Positions 5,187-8,768 of a DNA stretch of 8,768 bases are shown in pieces. Source of the DNA: Bacillota bacterium. Its GTDB lineage: Bacteria > Bacillota > Clostridia > Oscillospirales > Ruminococcaceae. The notes below the pieces were generated by a model. It was not told where the DNA came from. It ran no database searches and worked only from the letters and a program-made list of their open reading frames with translations. The translations under genes were made by a program, and so were the position numbers. The stretch lies in NCBI GenBank assembly GCA_023429685.1, contig JAEZDF010000133.1, forward strand, positions 1-8,768. The letters run 5' to 3'. Numbering within the stretch: position 1 is the first letter of the stretch; every line of letters starts with the position of its first letter.

Positions 5187-5888
5187 ATGCGCATCCGGCA
5201 TAAGCCGTGGGCGCGGCCCGAGCTTGCCGCCAGCCCGTTGTTTATTGATGACCCCACCGCCATAAAAGGCGGATGGCACAACGAGTTTTCCGACCCCTCT
5301 CGCCCCTTGCATCTTGAGCTTGGATGCGGCAAGGGCGGGTTTATTGCACAGATGGCAGTGCTGCACCCCGAAACAAACTTTTTGGCGGTGGATGTGAAAA
5401 GCGAGATGCTCGGGTTTACAAGGCGCAAGGTGGAGCAGGCGTTTGCCGAGGTATCCCGTGTGCCCGACAACGTGCTGCTGTGCGCGGTTGACATCGAGCG
5501 TCTGCCGCTGATACTAGACGAAACCGACGTTGCAAGCCGCATCTACATTAACTTTTGCAACCCGTGGCCTAAAATAAAGCACCACAAAAAACGCCTGACC
5601 CACCCGCGGCAGCTGCGCAACTACAAGACCTTTCTTGCAGACGGCGGCGAGCTGTGGTTTAAAACCGATAACGCCCCGCTGTTTTTGGCAACCCAGCGAT
5701 ATTTTGAGCAATCGGGCGGGTTTACCGTCACCTTTATGACCGACGATCTACATAACAGCGGCTTTGCCGAGAGCGTTGCCACCGAGCATGAGAGGATGTT
5801 CACTGCGCAGGGGCTACCCACCCATTTTCTAATCGCGCGGTATGATAAAGCGTGCAGCCCTGTACTGGAAGACGCCGTCTCGGAGTAA
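5187..5888 (+). CDS. trmB: tRNA (guanine-N7)-methyltransferase TrmB
   Basis: A 233-residue SAM-dependent methyltransferase that makes m7G at position 46 of tRNA variable loops. The SAM-binding loop is ELGCGKGGFI (44-53), with the acidic residue D69 (LAVDVKSE) after the next strand. The family motif around the active site reads NPWPKIKHHKKRL (125-137), and TEHERMF (199-205) matches the C-terminal TrmB block. In the TrmB proteins I recall, the motif is DPWPKxRHxKRRL, so Asn125 replaces the usual Asp. I believe some Clostridia share this, but cannot check. Length is near the usual 210-240. The ATG follows GAAGGGA (5168-5174) at a rather long 12-base spacing; no closer in-frame start fits. It appears to be transcribed alone from the promoter at 5106-5135. 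Confidence 0.9.
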   Translation: MRIRHKPWARPELAASPLFIDDPTAIKGGWHNEFSDPSRPLHLELGCGKGGFIAQMAVLHPETNFLAVDVKSEMLGFTRRKVEQAFAEVSRVPDNVLLCAVDIERLPLILDETDVASRIYINFCNPWPKIKHHKKRLTHPRQLRNYKTFLADGGELWFKTDNAPLFLATQRYFEQSGGFTVTFMTDDLHNSGFAESVATEHERMFTAQGLPTHFLIARYDKACSPVLEDAVSE

Positions 5889-5893
5889 TTTAC

Positions 5894-5913
5894 CATCCCC
5901 CCTATCAGGGATG
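5894..5913 (+). terminator. Weak hairpin after trmB
   Basis: CATCCC (5894-5899) pairs with GGGATG (5908-5913) over an eight-base loop, followed by TTTACAAAA. It starts six bases after the trmB stop. The stem is short and the T-run is only three bases, so termination would be partial at best. Confidence 0.35.
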
Positions 5914-5921
5914 TTTACAAA

Positions 5922-5962
5922 AACACGGTATATTCCCGCATAGAACCCTGATATACTGTGTT
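5922..5962. promoter_or_regulatory. Inverted repeat overlapping the CPBP gene promoter
   Basis: AACACGGTATAT (5922-5933) and ATATACTGTGTT (5951-5962) are inverted repeats matching at 11 of 12 positions, with 17 bp between. The right arm contains TATACT (5952-5957), which with TG at 5949-5950 forms an extended -10. The arm centres are about 29 bp apart, near three helical turns. This fits an operator for a dimeric regulator that would cover the promoter of the protease-tadA unit, although a chance or structural palindrome is possible. Confidence 0.45.
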
Positions 5963-5994
5963 CAGCAAATTGCGATATAAAGGAGCGACGCGCC

Positions 5995-7125
5995 ATGCAG
6001 CCGTATCCGACCGACCAGAACAACCAAATACCGCCCGCACATGCGCCCGAGCACTACCCGAACCACCGCTTTATCCCAAGTGGCGCGCCGGTGCAGGGCT
6101 TTCCTACCTATTCGCCCCAACAATACACCTTTGTGCCGGGCATTGGGTTTGTGCGCCGCTCGCCGGAGGACGAAGAACGCGCGCAGCTGCGTACCGCCGG
6201 CACAAGGCTTGCCGCCGCCATGCTGTTTTGCCTTGCGCTGATGTACCTTGTTTACCCCGTCGCGTCACTGCTTTCTTCGCGTATTGTGGTGTTGTTTCAC
6301 GGTTCGGTCAGCACAGCGGCGTCGGGGCTTTTATCCACCACCATTACCTACCTTGCCGCCGTGCTGATTCCGTTTGGGGTGTATCAGGCACGGGTGGGCA
6401 TCCCGATCAGGGCTGCGTTTTCGTTGCGGCGCCCGCGTGCGTGGCTTGTGGTGTGCGGCACACTGATATTTTTGGCTGCAACCGTTGTAGCAAGCTTTTC
6501 CTCCGATGTGCTGGACGCCGTGTTGGGCTCGGCGGGGCTGTATGCGCGGCAGACTAGCGTCGCAATGCCGGCAGACCCCTTTGGCATCGTGCTGTATGTG
6601 CTGCTGTATGTCGTTCTTTCCTCTGTAGTGGAGGAGTTTGTTTTTCGCGGGCTTGTGCTGCAATCGTTGCGGCGTTTTGGCGACGGGCTGGCGCTTGTGT
6701 GCTCCTCTATGCTGTTTGCACTGATTCACACCGACCTGCTTATTCTGCCCTACGCCTTTTTGTCGGGGCTTGTCCTCGGCTATTTCGTGCTGCGGTCGGG
6801 TTCGCTTGTAACGGGCATTGTAATCCACTCGGTAAACAACCTGTTCTGGGTGGTTTATGACGTTGCGTCAAAGCGGCTTGACCCCGCATGGAGCGGCATC
6901 GTGCCGGAGGGGATATCGATTGTGTTTATCCTGTGCGGCATAGTCGCCTTAGTCGTTGCCGCGCGGCGGGACAAGAACCTATTTACGCTTGCGCCCGCAA
7001 ATGCGGTGCTGCCGTTTAAGGCGCGGCTGCAGACGCTGATGGGCTCGGGTGCGATGATTTTGTTGTACATCGCAGCATCGGTGATTATGGCAACCAGCAT
7101 CTCAACGACGTACATCCCGTGGTAA
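5995..7125 (+). CDS. CPBP family intramembrane metalloprotease
   Basis: A 376-residue polytopic membrane protein of the CPBP/CAAX (Abi) protease family. The signature motifs are E213-E214-x3-R218 (EEFVFRG), FALIH with H245, and H278-S-V-N281-N282. These glutamates, histidines and the Asn form the metal-binding active site in Rce1-type proteases. About eight hydrophobic segments span residues 70 to 370. The first 65 residues are a hydrophilic tail rich in Pro, Tyr, Asn and Gln with no membrane segment, an extension seen in some clostridial relatives. Substrate is unknown; family members process CAAX proteins, bacteriocin-related peptides or regulators. The start has a strong AAAGGAG about nine bases ahead. 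It is followed after 33 bp by tadA, probably on the same transcript. No bacteriocin gene is visible nearby, so a bacteriocin immunity role has no support here. Confidence 0.88.
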   Translation: MQPYPTDQNNQIPPAHAPEHYPNHRFIPSGAPVQGFPTYSPQQYTFVPGIGFVRRSPEDEERAQLRTAGTRLAAAMLFCLALMYLVYPVASLLSSRIVVLFHGSVSTAASGLLSTTITYLAAVLIPFGVYQARVGIPIRAAFSLRRPRAWLVVCGTLIFLAATVVASFSSDVLDAVLGSAGLYARQTSVAMPADPFGIVLYVLLYVVLSSVVEEFVFRGLVLQSLRRFGDGLALVCSSMLFALIHTDLLILPYAFLSGLVLGYFVLRSGSLVTGIVIHSVNNLFWVVYDVASKRLDPAWSGIVPEGISIVFILCGIVALVVAARRDKNLFTLAPANAVLPFKARLQTLMGSGAMILLYIAASVIMATSISTTYIPW

Positions 7126-7158
7126 CGGCATACCGGGTTTTTAAAGAGGTAACAAACG

Positions 7159-7647
7159 ATGCAGTATGAGCAAGGGTCACCAGAATACTTTATGTCGCTT
7201 GCCCTGCGCCTTGCGGGGATGGCATATGAGCGCGGCGAGGTGCCGGTGGGTGCCGTCGTGGTCAAGGACGGCAAAATAATGGGCAGCGGCTTTAACGAGC
7301 GTGAAACGGGACGATGTGCGACCCTTCACGCAGAGCTAACCGCCATAAAAAACGCGTGCCGAGCCCTAGGCAGCTGGCGGCTTTCGGACTGCGACCTGTA
7401 TGTTACACTAGAGCCCTGCCCCATGTGTGCAGGCGCGATTATCAACGCGCGGGTGCGCAGGGTGTACATCGGCGCGCTCGACGCTAAGGCGGGTGCGGTG
7501 CGCAGCGTTGCCAGCCTGTTTGAGATGCCGTTTAACCACCGCCCGCTTGTCACCTGCGGGATTTTGGAGCAGCAGTGCGGGCAGATTTTATCCGACTTTT
7601 TTGCGGGGCTGCGCAAAAAGCGAGAGTCGCGCGGCGAACAGGGGTAA
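7159..7647 (+). CDS. tadA: tRNA-specific adenosine deaminase TadA
   Basis: A 162-residue zinc deaminase (E. coli TadA has 167) that converts A34 to inosine in the anticodon wobble position of tRNA-Arg(ACG). The zinc ligands and catalytic residue are clear: H57-A58-E59 (HAE) and P86-C87-x2-C90 (PCPMC). The flanking text VPVGAVVVKDGKI (28-40), SWRLSDCDLYVTLEPC (72-87) and AGAIINARVRRVYIG (91-105) separates TadA from cytidine and guanine deaminases. The usual D-P/A-T before HAE reads C53-A-T-L-HAE here, a small variation. The C-terminal helix carries basic residues (LRKKRESR) typical of tRNA contact. It lies 33 bp after the CPBP gene with AGAGGT as ribosome binding site and is closed by a terminator 24 bp after its stop. 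Confidence 0.94.
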   Translation: MQYEQGSPEYFMSLALRLAGMAYERGEVPVGAVVVKDGKIMGSGFNERETGRCATLHAELTAIKNACRALGSWRLSDCDLYVTLEPCPMCAGAIINARVRRVYIGALDAKAGAVRSVASLFEMPFNHRPLVTCGILEQQCGQILSDFFAGLRKKRESRGEQG

Positions 7648-7671
7648 GTGGCGGATATTTGGTACGATTTG

Positions 7672-7700
7672 GACGAGCGGTGACGCTCGTCTCTATTTTT
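7672..7700 (+). terminator. Intrinsic terminator after tadA
   Basis: GACGAGCG (7672-7679) pairs perfectly with CGCTCGTC (7684-7691) around a GTGA tetraloop, followed by TCTATTTTTG. It lies 24 bases past the tadA stop. The T-run starts a few bases after the stem, but the arrangement is still a good rho-independent terminator. Confidence 0.7.
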
Positions 7701-7703
7701 GTC

Positions 7704-7721
7704 GAATATTGGAGAATATTC
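7704..7721. repeat. AT-rich palindrome GAATATT-GGAG-AATATTC
   Basis: Perfect 7-bp inverted arms lie four bases apart, and GAATATT also occurs as a direct repeat at 7704 and 7714, one helical turn apart. No gene starts nearby on the plus strand, so an operator role is doubtful. It may be a remnant or a protein-binding site. Confidence 0.35.
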
Positions 7722-7770
7722 ATATATTCCTCTCATAAAAAACCTGAAAATAACCCCTTTTCACCGCAAT

Positions 7771-7803
7771 TGTTGAAAACTATGTGGAAAGTGTGGAAAG
7801 TGT
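7771..7803 (-). repeat. Tandem 9-mers resembling weak DnaA boxes
   Basis: TGTGGAAAG is repeated in tandem (7783-7791 and 7792-7800), preceded by TGTTGAAAA (7771-7779). On the minus strand these read CTTTCCACA twice and TTTTCAACA once. They resemble DnaA boxes (TTATCCACA and relatives) with two mismatches each. The flanks are AT-rich. No dnaA, dnaN or rpmH is in the window, so an origin is not claimed. Confidence 0.3.
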
Positions 7804-7872
7804 AAATCGAAACCCAAAATATAACGAGGGGTAATCGTTCGGGGCGAACATCTATTCACCCACTATATATAG

Positions 7873-7901
7873 AAAAGGAGGCAGCAAACTGCCTCCTTTT
7901 T
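7873..7901. terminator. Bidirectional terminator between tadA and the lipoprotein gene
   Basis: GGAGGCAG (7877-7884) pairs with CTGCCTCC (7889-7896) around CAAA, with four A's before and five T's after. It therefore works as an intrinsic terminator in both directions. It ends the minus-strand lipoprotein transcript about 20 bp after that gene's stop, and backs up the tadA terminator from the other side. Confidence 0.85.
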
Positions 7902-7919
7902 ATTTACATATTGTGGTAA

Positions 7920-8657
7920 TTACCCCTCTGATTCGTCGCTGCTCGGCGTGACCGCTCTGTCTACATCAATCACAAGCTCTCCCGACCGAAATTCGGGGCC
8001 TGTAAAGACGATAGACTGTTTGCCGTTATCCTCTGTCACATTGTCTACGGTCAGTACCAATTGGTGTGTTTTATCCGCCCAAACCACAACGTAGATGCCG
8101 CCTTTGCGGTATCCCCGCGCACCCACACCCTCGTGCTTGACCAGATACAGGGTGTAATCCTTCGACTGTGTCATGTCTGGTAGGCTTTGGACAGATGGAA
8201 ACCCGTCAGGATAGGGGGGATAGTCGTCGCCCTCGGGCACGGTTCCCGCCTTGTACGCATCCACCACCTGCTTGACCGCGTCGGTCAGCTCCTGCTTTCG
8301 CTCGGAGGTAAGCGTGGCAAAAAAGTTCATCGTATCGATATTGTCCTTCACCCATGGATACACACTGGTCGTCAGCTGTTTGAGGTTATATACGGCACGG
8401 CCTTCGCTTAGCTCGCTAAACGTTTCGTACGGGATGTCAAACTCCCGCAAGAACCCGTAGATATCCGCACACTGCTCTGTGGCATTCCGGCTGCTCACAT
8501 AATCCTGATATGCCTGCTGCCCCACATGGGCAATCAGGGCAGGGGTTATGGTCTCCTCCCAGTCTTCATGAATGCCGTATCGGCACATCGTCGGGGGTTT
8601 TGTGCAGGCGCACAGCAAAACAAAGGTAAAAACAAATAGAATCAGGGTCTTTTTCAC
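7920..8657 (-). CDS. Lipoprotein of unknown function
   Basis: A predicted 245-residue exported lipoprotein. The N-terminus has Lys-Lys, a hydrophobic stretch of about 13 residues and a lipobox L-C-A-C with the lipidated Cys at residue 18. The Cys at position -2 is unusual but tolerated. The mature part is hydrophilic and mildly acidic. It has an N-terminal helical half (about 30-135) and a segment rich in Pro, Tyr and Asp (GDDYPPYPDGFP). The more beta-like C-terminal half (LYLVKHEG...GGIYVVVWADKTHQLVLTVDNV) follows. I recognise no domain. Two in-frame GTG starts exist, at 8666 and 8657. The one at 8657 is preferred because GAGGTGG sits five bases ahead; the earlier one would add Met-Asp-Cys. 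It is transcribed towards tadA and is the only minus-strand gene here. Confidence 0.8.
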   Translation of the reverse strand: MKKTLILFVFTFVLLCACTKPPTMCRYGIHEDWEETITPALIAHVGQQAYQDYVSSRNATEQCADIYGFLREFDIPYETFSELSEGRAVYNLKQLTTSVYPWVKDNIDTMNFFATLTSERKQELTDAVKQVVDAYKAGTVPEGDDYPPYPDGFPSVQSLPDMTQSKDYTLYLVKHEGVGARGYRKGGIYVVVWADKTHQLVLTVDNVTEDNGKQSIVFTGPEFRSGELVIDVDRAVTPSSDESEG

Positions 8658-8662
8658 ACAGT

Positions 8663-8670
8663 CCACCTCA
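8663..8670 (-). promoter_or_regulatory. Ribosome binding site deciding the lipoprotein start
   Basis: On the minus strand TGAGGTGG is followed by five bases and then GTG at 8657. If translation began at the GTG at 8666 this sequence would be inside the coding region and no other purine-rich site precedes it closely. Confidence 0.55.
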
Positions 8671-8705
8671 TTTTAGTCATACGAACGGGCTTTTCTTTCC
8701 GAATA

Positions 8706-8739
8706 AGTATAGTATTGCATCTACCATCGGGGTTGTAAA
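8706..8739 (-). promoter_or_regulatory. Probable promoter of the lipoprotein gene
   Basis: On the minus strand TTTACA (8739-8734) and AATACT (8716-8711) are 17 bp apart. A better -10 hexamer TATACT (8711-8706) overlaps its downstream edge but would leave a 22-bp spacer. Either way transcription would start roughly 30-45 bp before the GTG. The window ends soon after, so further upstream elements cannot be judged. Confidence 0.4.
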
Positions 8740-8768
8740 TAGGTAGTAGCGTTTATCCGACAAAAAAA

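Noticed and set aside
5958..6557. 199-residue open frame overlapping the start of the CPBP gene
   Set aside because: It is the alternative frame of a clear CPBP protease and has no coherent domain; it is Cys- and Arg-rich as expected for a shadow frame in GC-rich DNA.
6331..6828. 165-residue minus-strand frame inside the CPBP gene
   Set aside because: Antisense shadow rich in His, Gln and Lys with no start signal; the plus strand encodes conserved motifs across the same bases.
5995..7125. Bacteriocin immunity or abortive-infection system built around the CPBP protein
   Set aside because: No bacteriocin precursor, transporter or toxin gene is adjacent; neighbours are tRNA-modification genes.
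8654..8680. Eight-codon leader peptide (MTKMRWTV) ahead of the lipoprotein gene
   Set aside because: The frame is open and overlaps the GTG start, but it has no clear ribosome binding site of its own and such short frames are expected by chance.

Overview
The window looks like chromosomal DNA from a fairly GC-rich member of the Clostridia (Bacillota), possibly an Oscillospirales/Ruminococcaceae-like gut bacterium. That placement is an inference. It rests on GC-rich coding with AAAGGAG/AGGAG-type ribosome binding sites, TGnTATAnT extended -10 promoters, short intrinsic terminators, a type II lipoprotein signal, and intergenic palindromes beginning GTAGGG that I associate with this group from memory. 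Nothing in the window is phage-, plasmid- or transposase-like.

Layout. (1) 10-903: a membrane polyferredoxin of the NapH/YccM type. It is followed by a 559-bp non-coding stretch (904-1462) holding three hairpins, two repeat-family fragments and the promoter of the next operon. (2) 1463-4840: a tight four-gene operon consisting of nudC (NADH pyrophosphatase), an unrecognised 118-aa two-helix membrane protein, hemW (radical-SAM haem chaperone) and rmlB (dTDP-glucose 4,6-dehydratase), closed by an intrinsic terminator at 4866-4900. (3) 4841-5186: a repeat-rich gap containing a 103-bp MITE-like unit (4928-5030), ending in the trmB promoter. (4) 5187-5888: trmB (tRNA m7G46 methyltransferase). (5) 5995-7647: a CPBP-family membrane protease followed by tadA (tRNA adenosine deaminase), with terminators behind. 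(6) 7920-8657 on the minus strand: an unrecognised lipoprotein that converges on tadA and shares a bidirectional terminator with it.

Functionally this is mostly housekeeping: redox cofactor turnover (NudC), haem/radical-SAM chemistry (HemW), nucleotide-sugar synthesis (RmlB) and tRNA modification (TrmB, TadA). Two membrane or surface proteins have unknown roles and one is a CPBP protease. I see no defence, secretion or biosynthetic island. The most distinctive content is in the intergenic DNA: a family of GTAGGG-led palindromes with variable arms, one pair forming a MITE-like unit, and a related repeat that appears to supply the last codons and stop of rmlB. Other points worth a second look are an inverted repeat over the CPBP promoter, a small DnaA-box-like cluster, and three consecutive hairpins after the polyferredoxin gene.
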